Assembly (NCBI GenBank): GCA_040754425.1
Contig: JBFMCR010000032.1
Coordinates: forward strand, 1 to 64,000
Direction: 5' to 3'
Source: UBA6918 sp040754425
GTDB taxonomy: Bacteria > Pseudomonadota > Gammaproteobacteria > Burkholderiales > Thiobacillaceae
DNA: 64,000 nucleotides
Shown: positions 25,391 to 33,659 of the stretch, in pieces
Numbering within the stretch: position 1 is the first letter of the stretch
Layout: every line of letters starts with the position of its first letter
Notes under the pieces: model-generated
Databases searched by the model: none
The model's input: only the letters and a program-made list of their open reading frames with translations
What the model was told of the DNA's origin: nothing
Made by a program: the position numbers and the translations under genes

Positions 25391-27781
25391 CTAGCCTCCG
25401 GTCTTCGGCCAGGTCCAGGCGGCGATGTCGGGCCGGTCCACGCCGTGCGCGTAGGCGTATTCGAGGCAGTCGGCCTGCTCGTTCCGCAGCCGCTGTTTGA
25501 CGTGGGCCCCGGCCACCAGCAGCCCGGGCACACGGTTGATGACATCGATGGCCAGGCTGAAGCGGTCGATCTCGTTGCGAATGGCAAGCTCCAGCGGCGT
25601 GTTGATGTGTCCCTTCTCCTTGTAGCCGCGCACGTGCAGGTTGCGGTGGTTGGTGCGCCGGTAGGCCAGGCGATGGATCAGCCAGGGGTAGCCGTGGAAG
25701 TTGAAGATGACGGGCCGGTCCACGGTGAAGAGGCTGTCGAAGTCTCGGTCCGAGAGGCCATGCGGGTGCTCGCTCTCCGGCGTCATGCGGTAGAGGTCGA
25801 CGACGTTGACGAAGCGGATCCTGAGCGCCGGGAAGGCTTCGCGCAGCATGCACACCGCGGCCAGGGCCTCCTGGGTCGGCACATCGCCGCAGGCGGCCAG
25901 CACCACGTCGGGTTCCGTGCCCTCGTCGTTGCTCGCCCAGTCCCAGATGCCGATGCCCTGGGCGCAGTGGCGGATGGCCGCCTCGCGATCCAGGTACTGC
26001 AGGTGCTCCTGCTTGTCGCAGACGATGATGTTGACGTTGTCGGTGCTCCTCAGACAGTGGTCGGCCACGGCGAGCAGGCAGTTGGCGTCGGGCGGCAGGT
26101 AGATGCGGGTAACCTCGGGGTTCTTGTTCACCACCACGTCCAGGAAGCCGGGGTCCTGGTGGGTGAAACCGTTGTGGTCCTGGCGCCAGACGGTGGAGGT
26201 GATGAGCAGGTTGAGGCTGGACACCGGCGCCCGCCATGCCACTTCCCTGGACATGGTGAGCCACTTGGCATGCTGGTTGAACATGGAGTCGATGATATGG
26301 ACGAAGGCTTCGTAGGTGGAGAAGAAGCCGTGCCGGCCGGTAAGCAGATAGCCTTCCAGCCAGCCCTCCAGGGTGTGCTCGGAGAGCAGCTCCATGACCC
26401 GGCCGTCCGGGGCGAGCTCGCCGCCGTCGGCGTCCTCCGGGCGCATCTGGGCAAGCCAGGTCTTCCTGCTCGCCTCATACACGGCGTCGAGGCGGTTGGA
26501 GGCGGTCTCGTCCGGGCCGAAGACGCGGAAGTTGTCCGGATTCTGGCGCAGAATGTCGCGCAGGAACGCCCCCAGGGGCCGGGTGTTGCCGACGCGGGCC
26601 GCGCCCGGAGCTTCCACCGCCACCGCGTAGGCACGGAAGTCGGGCAGGTGCAGCGCCCGGCGCAAGAGCCCGCCGTTGGCATGGGGGTTGGCGCTCATGC
26701 GCCGGCTGCCCTTGGGCGCGAGGGCCTTGAGTTCGAGGCGCAATCGCCCGGCCGCGTCGAAAAGATCTTCCGGCCGGTAGCTTTTGAGCCAGGCATCGAG
26801 CTGCGCGAGGCGCCCGGCATCCTCCCGCACCCCGGCAAGCGGCACCTGGTGGGCGCGCCAGGTGCCTTCGACGCGGTGGCCGTCGACCGTCTTCGGGCCG
26901 GTCCAGCCCTTGGGGGCCCTGAGCACGATCATGGGCCAGCGCGGCCGGGCGGTCTCGCCCGACGCGCGCGCCTGCGCCTGGATCGCGCGGATCGCCGCGT
27001 AGCTGTCATCGAGAGCGGCGGCCATCGCCCGATGCATGGCCATGGGCTCCTCGCCCTCGACGAAATGGGGTGCCCAGCCGTAGCCGCGGAGCAGGGCTTC
27101 CAGCTCGTCGCGGGGGATGCGGGCGAGCACCGTGGGGTTGGCGATCTTGTAGCCGTTGAGACTGAGGATGGGCAGCACCGCGCCATCGCGCACCGGATTG
27201 AGGAACTTGTTGGAATGCCAGGCGGTGGCGAGCGGCCCGGTCTCCGCCTCGCCGTCGCCCACCATCACCGCGACCAGCAGGTCCGGGTTGTCGAAGGCGG
27301 CGCCGAAGGCGTGCGCGAGCGAATAGCCCAGCTCGCCGCCCTCGTGGATGGAGCCCGGGGTCTCCGGCGTGCAGTGGCTGCCGATGCCGCCGGGGAAGGA
27401 GAACTCCTTCAAGAAACGCCGCAGGCCGGCCTCGTCCTCGCCCTTTTCCGGATAGACCTCCGAATAGGTGCCCTCCAGCCAGGCCGGGGCGAGGACCCCT
27501 GGCGCGCCGTGGCCGGGTCCGGCCAGGAAGATGGCGTCGAGGTCGTGTTTGACGATCAGCCGGTTGAGATGGACGTAGGCGAAGGCGAGCGCCGGGCTCG
27601 CACCCCAGTGGCCCAGGAGCCGCTCCTTGATATGCTCGGGCCTTAGCGGCTCGCGCAACAGCGGGTTGTCCTGCAGATAGATCATGCCCGCGGCAAGGTA
27701 ATTGCAGGCGCGCCAGAAGGCATGCAGGCGCTCCAGTTCCTCGTTTTGCAGCGGGGTACTGCTTTCGTTCATGGTGTCCAT
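25391..27781 (-). CDS. xfp: Xylulose-5-phosphate/fructose-6-phosphate phosphoketolase
   Basis: The 796-residue protein is a full-length thiamine-diphosphate phosphoketolase. Recognisable blocks are GHWGASPALAFAYVHLNRL, the active-site GPGHGAP, the ThDP motif VGDGEAETGPLATAWHSNK and the C-terminal YKEKGHINTPLELAIRNEIDR (key residues GH.GA, GPGHG, GDGE, GHINTP). It splits xylulose-5-P or fructose-6-P with phosphate to give acetyl phosphate. The acetate kinase gene lies 77 bases upstream on the same strand, so the pair would convert sugar phosphate into acetate with ATP. An ATG at 27772 is the alternative start; the ribosome binding site is weak for either. Confidence 0.95.
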   Translation of the reverse strand: MDTMNESSTPLQNEELERLHAFWRACNYLAAGMIYLQDNPLLREPLRPEHIKERLLGHWGASPALAFAYVHLNRLIVKHDLDAIFLAGPGHGAPGVLAPAWLEGTYSEVYPEKGEDEAGLRRFLKEFSFPGGIGSHCTPETPGSIHEGGELGYSLAHAFGAAFDNPDLLVAVMVGDGEAETGPLATAWHSNKFLNPVRDGAVLPILSLNGYKIANPTVLARIPRDELEALLRGYGWAPHFVEGEEPMAMHRAMAAALDDSYAAIRAIQAQARASGETARPRWPMIVLRAPKGWTGPKTVDGHRVEGTWRAHQVPLAGVREDAGRLAQLDAWLKSYRPEDLFDAAGRLRLELKALAPKGSRRMSANPHANGGLLRRALHLPDFRAYAVAVEAPGAARVGNTRPLGAFLRDILRQNPDNFRVFGPDETASNRLDAVYEASRKTWLAQMRPEDADGGELAPDGRVMELLSEHTLEGWLEGYLLTGRHGFFSTYEAFVHIIDSMFNQHAKWLTMSREVAWRAPVSSLNLLITSTVWRQDHNGFTHQDPGFLDVVVNKNPEVTRIYLPPDANCLLAVADHCLRSTDNVNIIVCDKQEHLQYLDREAAIRHCAQGIGIWDWASNDEGTEPDVVLAACGDVPTQEALAAVCMLREAFPALRIRFVNVVDLYRMTPESEHPHGLSDRDFDSLFTVDRPVIFNFHGYPWLIHRLAYRRTNHRNLHVRGYKEKGHINTPLELAIRNEIDRFSLAIDVINRVPGLLVAGAHVKQRLRNEQADCLEYAYAHGVDRPDIAAWTWPKTGG

Positions 27782-27858
27782 GCGCGTCCCGGGACAAAGG
27801 TTGGGCGGCCGTGCTGGCCGCAAGCTTGCAGTAATTAGAGTATAGGCAGGCGGATATT

Positions 27859-29046
27859 TCAGCGGGGTGAAGCGGCGCCCAGCGCATGGGTGTGGCGCGC
27901 GATGACGCGTTCTTCGTCGGTGGGGATCACCCAGGCGGAGACCGCGCTGTGCGCGCGGCTGATGCGCGGCCCGTGCGCCATGTTGGCCTCGGCGTCGAGC
28001 GCCAGGCCGAGCCAGGCGAGATGCCCGCAGATGCGCGCGCGCACCGGCGCGGCGTGCTCGCCGATGCCGGCGGTGAAGACCAAAGCGTCCAGGCCGCCGA
28101 GGGCCGTCGCCAGCGAGCCGACGGCCCTGGCCGCGTGATAGGCGAAGTGCGCCACGGCGGCCTGCGCCGCAGGCGTGCCGCTTTCGAGCAGCCGGCGCAT
28201 GTCGGAGCTTTCGCCGGACAGGCCGAGCAGGCCGGAGCGCTTGTGCAGCAACTCGGACACCGCGCCAAGATCCATTCCGCGCTCGCGCATGAGATAGAGC
28301 GGAACCGCCGGATCGATGGCGCCGCAGCGCGTGCCCATGGGCAGGCCGTCGAGCGGGGTGAAGCTCATGGTGGTCTCGACGCTGCGCCGGTTGCGCATGG
28401 CGCACAGGCTGGCGCCATTGCCCAGGTGGGCGACGATCACCCGGCCCTCGGCCAGTTCCCCGAGATGCCTGGGCAGCGCCGAGGCGATGTATTCGTAGGA
28501 CAGGCCATGAAAACCATAGCGGCGCACCCCGGCATCGTGCAGTTCGCGCGGCAGGGCGAAGCGCTGAGCCAGGTCGGGCAGGGTACGGTGAAAGGCGGTG
28601 TCGAAACACGCGATTTGCGGCAGATCGGGACGCGCCTCGATCAGCGCGCGGATGCCGGCCAGTCCGTGCGGCTGGTGCAGGGGGTCGATCGGCACCAGGC
28701 GCTCCAGCCTGGCCAGAACCTGCGCATCGATGCGCACCGGCGCGGCGTAGTCGGCGCCGCCGTGCACCACGCGGTGGCCTGCGGCGCGCAGCCTCTGGCC
28801 GTCCAGCCGCGGCTTTAGCCAATCGAGCAGCACCCGCATCGCCGCGGCATGGTCGGCGGCCGCCACCGGCGCGTCGATCCGCTCGGCGGCATGGGGCGCA
28901 AGCCCGATGCGCATGCGGGCGGCGGCGCCGATCTCCTCGACGATGCCGCGGTAGACGGCCGCAAGGCGCTCCTCCGCGCCGACACGGTAGACGGCGAACT
29001 TGAGGCTGGAGGAGCCGGCGTTGAGGATGAGCAGGGCGTCGTCCAT
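27859..29046 (-). CDS. ackA: Acetate kinase
   Basis: The 395-residue protein opens with LILNAGSSSLKFAVY, the N-terminal acetate kinase signature, and contains GHRVVHGG, the FDTAFH motif with catalytic Asp, YGFHGLSYEYI and the nucleotide loop AHLGNGASLCA. It interconverts acetyl phosphate plus ADP and acetate plus ATP. Placed directly ahead of phosphoketolase on the same strand, it is expected to use the acetyl phosphate that enzyme makes. A tiny Cys-rich frame ends three bases before its start and may be co-translated with it. Confidence 0.95.
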   Translation of the reverse strand: MDDALLILNAGSSSLKFAVYRVGAEERLAAVYRGIVEEIGAAARMRIGLAPHAAERIDAPVAAADHAAAMRVLLDWLKPRLDGQRLRAAGHRVVHGGADYAAPVRIDAQVLARLERLVPIDPLHQPHGLAGIRALIEARPDLPQIACFDTAFHRTLPDLAQRFALPRELHDAGVRRYGFHGLSYEYIASALPRHLGELAEGRVIVAHLGNGASLCAMRNRRSVETTMSFTPLDGLPMGTRCGAIDPAVPLYLMRERGMDLGAVSELLHKRSGLLGLSGESSDMRRLLESGTPAAQAAVAHFAYHAARAVGSLATALGGLDALVFTAGIGEHAAPVRARICGHLAWLGLALDAEANMAHGPRISRAHSAVSAWVIPTDEERVIARHTHALGAASPR

Positions 29047-29049
29047 GGG

Positions 29050-29190
29050 CTAGCGTACCGGCAGGTCGCAGGAGGCGATGTCGTCGGCGCAGAAGCGGCC
29101 GAAGGGCGAGCAGCCGCGGCAGCACCCGCCCGCGAGCCGCAGGCGACCGGGCCGGGATGGGTAGCGGTGGTTTTGCGATGCCATACGCAT
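29050..29190 (-). CDS. Putative 46-residue cysteine-rich small protein upstream of ackA
   Basis: An ATG at 29190 opens a 47-codon frame on the minus strand ending in TAG three bases before the ackA ATG. The first half is basic; the second half contains CCRGCSPFGRFC and DIASCDL, so five cysteines within 20 residues, a spacing that could bind a metal or an iron-sulfur cluster. Codons in the second half nearly all end in G or C, as in the neighbouring real genes. I do not recognise the family. The tight link to ackA argues for a real gene, but no clear ribosome binding site is visible and it may be chance. Confidence 0.4.
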   Translation of the reverse strand: MRMASQNHRYPSRPGRLRLAGGCCRGCSPFGRFCADDIASCDLPVR

Positions 29191-29442
29191 GACGGGGTTC
29201 GGGGGTTTCGGTTCAGGCCGGGCATGGAGATGTACCGCCGGCTTCTTGTTTTACATGGTAACAAACCCCGTGCGCGTCCGGCTTTGCCTCTCACCCTCCG
29301 GGCCCTGCCTCCGGTCCCCCTGCCCGCGGCGGGGCGGCGCGCAGAGGGCAGCGCGCGGTGGTTCGGCATTTGCGCCGATCGGGGACGGGCGGATCCCGCA
29401 TGGCCGCTCGTGCTTGCCCGCTTTCGACTTCCGGTAATAACC

Positions 29443-29471
29443 TTGCGGGAAACTGGTCGGACACCGACAAT
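29443..29471 (+). promoter_or_regulatory. Possible sigma-70 promoter of the DUF502 gene
   Basis: TTGCGG and GACAAT are spaced by exactly 17 bases and end 15 bases before the start codon, with AAAGGGA as ribosome binding site between. The boxes match the consensus only partly, and the transcript leader would be very short. Confidence 0.3.
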
Positions 29472-29486
29472 GCAAAGGGACAGCAT

Positions 29487-30068
29487 ATGATGAAGAACAT
29501 CGGCAAATACATCCTTACCGGCCTCGTCACCATGCTGCCGGTGATCCTCACGCTGTATCTGCTCTACTGGCTGGCGATATCCGCCGAAACCCTGCTGGGC
29601 GAACTGATCCCGCAGGAGATCTATTTTCCCGGCATGGGCGTCGCCGCAGCGCTGCTGGCGATGCTCGTCGTCGGCATGCTCATGCACACTCGGCCGATCA
29701 GGCAGCTTTTTCTGCGCGGCGAGCGCATCTTCTACCGGCTGCCGCTGGTGAAATCGATCTATGCCGCTTTTCGCGATTTCATGGATTATTTTTCGCCGGG
29801 AAGGAAAAAGGATTTCGAACAGGTCGTCACGGTAACGTTCGGGGACACCGGCATGCGCCTCATCGGCTTCGTCACCCAGGCCGACGATCAGTTGCCGGAG
29901 GACTTTCAGCGCGATTACGTCATGGTCTACCTGCCCATGAGCTACATGATCGGAGGCTATGCCGTGCTGGTGCCGCGTGCGTCGGTGCAGCCCCTCAACA
30001 TGAGCATGGAGGAAGCCATGCGCTACGTGCTGACCGCCGGCGTCACCCGCCTCTCGACGCCGCTATAG
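29487..30068 (+). CDS. DUF502 family inner membrane protein
   Basis: The 193-residue protein has two N-terminal membrane helices (GKYILTGLVTMLPVILTLYLLYWLA and the AALLAMLVVGMLMH segment; key residues G.. .P...T in the first) and then a soluble domain with LPLVKSIYAAFRDFMDYF and GFVTQ, VMVYLP and SYMIGGYAVLVP motifs. These are the conserved blocks of DUF502 (COG2928). The function is unknown. The ATG pair at 29487/29490 follows AAAGGGA. It is convergent with the thioredoxin-like gene, with a GC-rich palindrome between them. Confidence 0.9.
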   Translation: MMKNIGKYILTGLVTMLPVILTLYLLYWLAISAETLLGELIPQEIYFPGMGVAAALLAMLVVGMLMHTRPIRQLFLRGERIFYRLPLVKSIYAAFRDFMDYFSPGRKKDFEQVVTVTFGDTGMRLIGFVTQADDQLPEDFQRDYVMVYLPMSYMIGGYAVLVPRASVQPLNMSMEEAMRYVLTAGVTRLSTPL

Positions 30069-30100
30069 CCGCCCGCAGCCGTCGCCCGAACCTGCCAGGC

Positions 30101-30116
30101 GCCGGGCTAGCCCGGC
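30101..30116. terminator. GC-rich perfect palindrome between convergent genes
   Basis: GCCGGGCTAGCCCGGC is a perfect 16-bp palindrome lying between the ends of the DUF502 gene and the CnoX gene and touching the latter's stop codon. It could act as a two-way hairpin that stops or stabilises both transcripts. No U-tract follows, so terminator function is uncertain. Confidence 0.35.
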
Positions 30117-30976
30117 TAGTTCAATGCACTGGCCAGCAGGCGGCGGTAGCGCGACACCAGTTCGCCCTGCCCGCCCAGCAGGTTGAACACATCGAGCAGG
30201 GTTTTGCGGCCGATGTCATCCTGGAAGCCGCGGTCGCGGCGCACGATTTCCAGCAGCTGGTCCATGCCTTCCTCGTAGCGGCCGGAGGCGATCATCAGGT
30301 TGGCGAGCTTGAGGCGCGCATCGAGATTGTTGGCATCGGCCTCGATCGCAGCAGACAGAGTCCCTTCGTTCTCGCCGCCGGCATTCATTTCCGCGAGCTT
30401 GATCTGAGCCGTGAGCTGCATGGTGCGCGCATCCTTCGCTACTTCGTCGTTGCGTATGCTGGACAAAAGCCGGCGCGCCTCCTCGATTTCGCCCTGCACG
30501 AACATGATTTCGGCGGCGTCCACCCTCACCCACTCGTTGTCGGGATCGAGCTGGGAGGCCTGGGCCAGCAATTGCAGCGCACCGGCATCGTCGCCCGCGC
30601 CGCGCTTTGCCTGCGCCTGCCGGCGCAGTTCCTCGGCCGGACTGGGGATGATCTTTGCCAGCCATTCGCGCACCGCGCTCTCGGGCAGGGCGCCGGAAAA
30701 CTCGTCGACGATCCTGCCATTGACCACGGCCTTCACGGCGGGAATGCCGCGCACGCCGAACTGCGCCGACAGTTCCTGGTTTTCGTCGGCATTGACCTTG
30801 GCCAGCACGAACTTGCCGCCGTATTCGGCGGCGAGCTTTTCCAGGATGGGTTTCAGCATCTTGCAGGGGCCGCACCACGGCGCCCAGAAATCCACCACCA
30901 CCGGCTGCCGGAAAGAGGCCTGGATGACTTCCTGTTCAAAGTCGGCAAGGCCGACGTCTTTATCGAATGCGGACAT
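30116..30976 (-). CDS. cnoX: CnoX/YbbN-type thioredoxin with TPR domain
   Basis: The 286-residue protein has an N-terminal thioredoxin domain with a full catalytic WCGPC (C35, C38) and the cis-proline in RGIPAV, then TPR-like helical repeats (about residues 115-286). In E. coli the homologue is a holdase that protects proteins from hypochlorous acid and hands them to GroEL, but its thioredoxin site is not a CGPC. The intact CGPC here predicts that this form is also redox-active. It lies downstream of purB on the same strand with a tandem-arm inverted repeat between. Confidence 0.9.
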   Translation of the reverse strand: MSAFDKDVGLADFEQEVIQASFRQPVVVDFWAPWCGPCKMLKPILEKLAAEYGGKFVLAKVNADENQELSAQFGVRGIPAVKAVVNGRIVDEFSGALPESAVREWLAKIIPSPAEELRRQAQAKRGAGDDAGALQLLAQASQLDPDNEWVRVDAAEIMFVQGEIEEARRLLSSIRNDEVAKDARTMQLTAQIKLAEMNAGGENEGTLSAAIEADANNLDARLKLANLMIASGRYEEGMDQLLEIVRRDRGFQDDIGRKTLLDVFNLLGGQGELVSRYRRLLASALN

Positions 30977-31015
30977 GACTCAATCCTTCACGCAAATACA
31001 AAACAAAATCGTTTC

Positions 31016-31090
31016 ACGGGGAGGTAAGGGAGGAGGGGGAGAAAACCCCAAGGCAATATGTTTTTTGCCTTACTCCCTTTCCTCCCTGTT
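31016..31090. repeat. Tandem-arm inverted repeat between purB and cnoX
   Basis: A purine arm (31016-31041, GGGGAGG, GGGAGGA and similar units) is answered by a pyrimidine arm (31068-31090). Between them AAGGCAA and TTGCCTT form an inner stem. In the direction of purB-cnoX transcription the purine arm also comes first. It ends about 40 bases ahead of the cnoX start and may act as an mRNA hairpin or C-rich Rho entry site. Confidence 0.65.
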
Positions 31091-31126
31091 GACTGTCATC
31101 GAATTTCACTACGAGTCCGTGTCAAT

Positions 31127-32497
31127 TCAAATCCGCTTCGCCAGTTCCTCGGCCTTGCCGGTGTAGCTCGCGGGCGTCATTTCTTTGAGGCGCGCCTTTT
31201 CCGCATCGGGCAATTTCAGGCCGTCGATGAAGGCATGCAGGGTCTCGCGGTTGATGCCGCCCTTGCCGCGCGTGAGTTCCTTCAACTGTTCGTAGGGATT
31301 GGGCAGGCCGTAGCGCCGCATCACGGTCTGGATCGGCTCGGCCAGCACTTCCCAGTTGGCGTCGAGGTCGGCGGCAAGCTGAGCGGGATTGACCTTTAGC
31401 TTGTTGAGGCCGCGCAGGCAGGATTCGTAACCCAGCAGTGTGTAGCCCAGCCCCACGCCCATGTTGCGCAGCACCGTGGAATCGGTGAGGTCGCGCTGCC
31501 AGCGCGAAATCGGCAGTTTCTGCGCCATGTGGGTGAGCACGGCATTGGCCATGCCGAAGTTGCCCTCGGCATTTTCAAAATCGATGGGATTGACCTTGTG
31601 CGGCATGGTGGAAGAGCCGACCTCGCCTTCCTTCACCTTCTGCCTGAAATAGCCCAGCGAGATGTAGCCCCACATGTCGCGGCACAGGTCGATGAGGATG
31701 GTATTGATGCGCACGTGGGCGTTGAACAGTTCGGCCATGTAGTCGTGCGGCTCGATCTGGGTGGTGTAGGGATTGAAGCCCAGCCCCAGGCCGGTGACGA
31801 ATTTCTCCGCAAAATCTTCCCAGTCCACGTTGGGATAGGCGGCCAGATGCGCGTTGTAGTTGCCCACCGCGCCGTTGATCTTGCCCAGATATTCGATATC
31901 GGCCATGCGCATGCGCGCCAGGCGCAGGCGATGGGCCACATTGGCCATTTCCTTGCCCAGGGTGGTGGGGCTGGCGGGCTGGCCGTGTGTGCGCGAAAGC
32001 ATGGGCTGGGCGGCAAGGTCATGCGCCATGTCGTGCAGCTGATAGATGATGTAGGTCAGCAGCGTGGCCAGGATGTTTTCCTGCGCGCCCTTCAGCATCA
32101 GCGCATGCGACAGGTTGTTGATGTCTTCCGAGGTGCAGGCGAAATGGAAGAACTCGGCCACGCGATGGATTTCGTCGTTTTGCCGGCAGCGTTCCTTGAG
32201 GAAGTATTCCACCGCCTTGACGTCATGGTTGGTGGTGGACTCGATTACCTTGATGCGTTCCGCATCGCTTTCCGAGAAGTTCTCGACGATGCCGTCGAGA
32301 AAGGCGACGCCCGCTTCGGAAAGCTGCGGCACTTCGGAAATGCCGGGATTGGCCGCCAGCGCCTTGAGCCACTCGACCTCCACCCAGACGCGGTGCTTGA
32401 TCAGGCCGAATTCGCTGAAATAGCGGCGCAGTGCGGCAATCTTGCCGCCATAACGGCCGTCGAGGGGGGAAAGCGCGGTGAGTGCGGAGAGTTCCAT
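31127..32497 (-). CDS. purB: Adenylosuccinate lyase
   Basis: The 456-residue protein equals the E. coli enzyme in length and carries the lyase signature SSTMPHKVNPIDFENAEGN (SSxMPxKxNP core), the catalytic-His region SRTHGQPASPTT and an N-terminal SALTALSPLDGRYG. It acts twice in purine synthesis, splitting fumarate from SAICAR and from adenylosuccinate. It is followed by cnoX on the same strand, with a repeat between, and preceded by recR with a large palindrome between. Confidence 0.97.
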   Translation of the reverse strand: MELSALTALSPLDGRYGGKIAALRRYFSEFGLIKHRVWVEVEWLKALAANPGISEVPQLSEAGVAFLDGIVENFSESDAERIKVIESTTNHDVKAVEYFLKERCRQNDEIHRVAEFFHFACTSEDINNLSHALMLKGAQENILATLLTYIIYQLHDMAHDLAAQPMLSRTHGQPASPTTLGKEMANVAHRLRLARMRMADIEYLGKINGAVGNYNAHLAAYPNVDWEDFAEKFVTGLGLGFNPYTTQIEPHDYMAELFNAHVRINTILIDLCRDMWGYISLGYFRQKVKEGEVGSSTMPHKVNPIDFENAEGNFGMANAVLTHMAQKLPISRWQRDLTDSTVLRNMGVGLGYTLLGYESCLRGLNKLKVNPAQLAADLDANWEVLAEPIQTVMRRYGLPNPYEQLKELTRGKGGINRETLHAFIDGLKLPDAEKARLKEMTPASYTGKAEELAKRI

Positions 32498-32563
32498 ACG
32501 GTTCTCGGGGGAATGGCGAAAGCCGCTATTTTACCGGAGATGCCGTACTTGGATGGAGCGGCC

Positions 32564-32711
32564 AGGAAAGGCCTGAAAAGCTGAGCAAGGCGGATGCAGT
32601 GCAAGGCGCACAGCGCGCAGCGACCGAGACATACCTTATTAGGTAGGCGAGGAAGCGAGCACTGCGCAACGCTGCAATGCGCCGCCGCAGCCACCTTTGC
32701 AGACCTTTCCT
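32564..32711. repeat. 148-bp imperfect palindrome between recR and purB
   Basis: The outer arms AGGAAAGGCCTG (32564-32575) and CAGACCTTTCCT (32700-32711) pair with one mismatch. Further matched blocks run inward to a nearly symmetric ATACCTTATTAGGTA at the centre (about 32631-32645). The right end includes two bases of the recR stop codon. It fills most of the recR-purB gap. It looks like an intergenic repeat of the kind found in many copies per genome, but only one copy lies in this window. Confidence 0.6.
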
Positions 32712-33312
32712 AGACGGGACGGCGCTCGCGGAACGCCTGGGCGACGGTGCCGAGGTCGACATACTCCAGTTCGCCGCCCAGCGGCACGCCGCGCGCCAGG
32801 CGCGACACCTTGAGGCCCTTCTCGCGCAGGCGCTCGCCCAGCATGTGCGCGGTGGCCTCGCCTTCGGGGGTGAAATTGGTGGCCAGCACGACTTCCTCGA
32901 CGGTACCGTCGAGCGCGCGGTCGAGGAGCTTGTCCAGGCTGATTTCGCGCGGGCCGATGCCGTCCAGGGGGCTCAACCTGCCCATCAGCACGAAATACAG
33001 GCCGTTGTAGCTTTGCGTGGACTCCAGGGTGTTGAGGTCGGCGGGCATTTCCACCACCGCCAGCAGACGCCTGTCGCGACGCGGATCGGCGCAGGTAGGG
33101 CAGATTTCCGTCTCGGAAAAATTGTTGCACAGGCGGCAATGCCGCAGGCTGGCCAACGCATGGTCGAGGGCGGCAGCGAGTTTCTCCGCGCCGGCGCGGT
33201 CGCGCTGCAAAAGATGGTAGGCCATGCGCGCCGCCGACTTGGGGCCCACGCCGGGCAGGGCGCGCAAGGCGTCGATCAGGGCGGCCAGCGCGCCGGGCTG
33301 CTTGTCACTCAT
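32710..33312 (-). CDS. recR: Recombination mediator RecR
   Basis: The 200-residue protein has the N-terminal helix-hairpin-helix (LRALPGVGPKSAARMAYHLL), the four-cysteine zinc finger CRLCNNFSETEICPTC and a TOPRIM domain ending near the C-terminus. With RecF and RecO it loads RecA at gaps in single-stranded DNA. The position downstream of dnaX and ybaB is conserved across proteobacteria. Here a small membrane protein gene and a tandem-arm repeat have come between ybaB and recR. Confidence 0.97.
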   Translation of the reverse strand: MSDKQPGALAALIDALRALPGVGPKSAARMAYHLLQRDRAGAEKLAAALDHALASLRHCRLCNNFSETEICPTCADPRRDRRLLAVVEMPADLNTLESTQSYNGLYFVLMGRLSPLDGIGPREISLDKLLDRALDGTVEEVVLATNFTPEGEATAHMLGERLREKGLKVSRLARGVPLGGELEYVDLGTVAQAFRERRPV

Positions 33313-33359
33313 TTACTTGTCCCTGGAACCGCCTCAAGCCACGGAATGCAAAAAACCCG

Positions 33360-33423
33360 AACAAGGAGGACAAGAGGAGAGGAGTAAACCCTGTTTTTCC
33401 TCTTGTCCTCATGTCCTCTTTGT
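33360..33423. repeat. Tandem-arm inverted repeat upstream of recR
   Basis: The purine arm (33360-33384, AAGGAGGAC, AAGAGGAG units) pairs with the pyrimidine arm (33399-33423). In the direction of recR transcription it reads AAAGAGGACATGAGGAC and ends CTTGTCCTCCTTGTT, nearly the same as the repeat at 52811-52880. It ends about 48 bases before the recR start. Confidence 0.75.
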
Positions 33424-33466
33424 AAAAGGACTCAGTGTTCTCTGAGACCGACTGCTTTTTTCAAGT

Positions 33467-33658
33467 CTATTCCGGCATCGAGCCCGGCGGCTCCTTGCCC
33501 GACAGGATGAGGTAGAAGCCGAGCGCGACCAGCGCCATCCACAGTACCACGGCGCCCATGCCGAAACGCCCGGACAGCGCGCCCATGTTGAACAGCACCA
33601 CGAGCGCCACGACCAGCACGGCATTGCCGGCCCAGAAGCGGATTTTTTCCGGCGCCAT
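33467..33658 (-). CDS. Small membrane protein of unknown function (63 residues)
   Basis: The protein has two predicted membrane helices (AGNAVLVVALVVLFNMGAL and GMGAVVLWMALVALGFYLI) with a charged tail containing KEPPGS. It begins one base after the ybaB stop codon, so it is surely in the dnaX-ybaB operon. Codon use matches its neighbours. I do not recognise a family. Its tight placement between ybaB and recR is unusual. Confidence 0.75.
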   Translation of the reverse strand: MAPEKIRFWAGNAVLVVALVVLFNMGALSGRFGMGAVVLWMALVALGFYLILSGKEPPGSMPE

Positions 33659-33659
33659 G

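Noticed and set aside
25391..29125. A single 1244-codon minus-strand frame running through ackA into xfp
   Set aside because: The first 440 codons are Arg/Ala/Pro-rich translation of ackA in a wrong frame; only the part from 27781 is phosphoketolase. It is a high-GC artefact, not a fusion.
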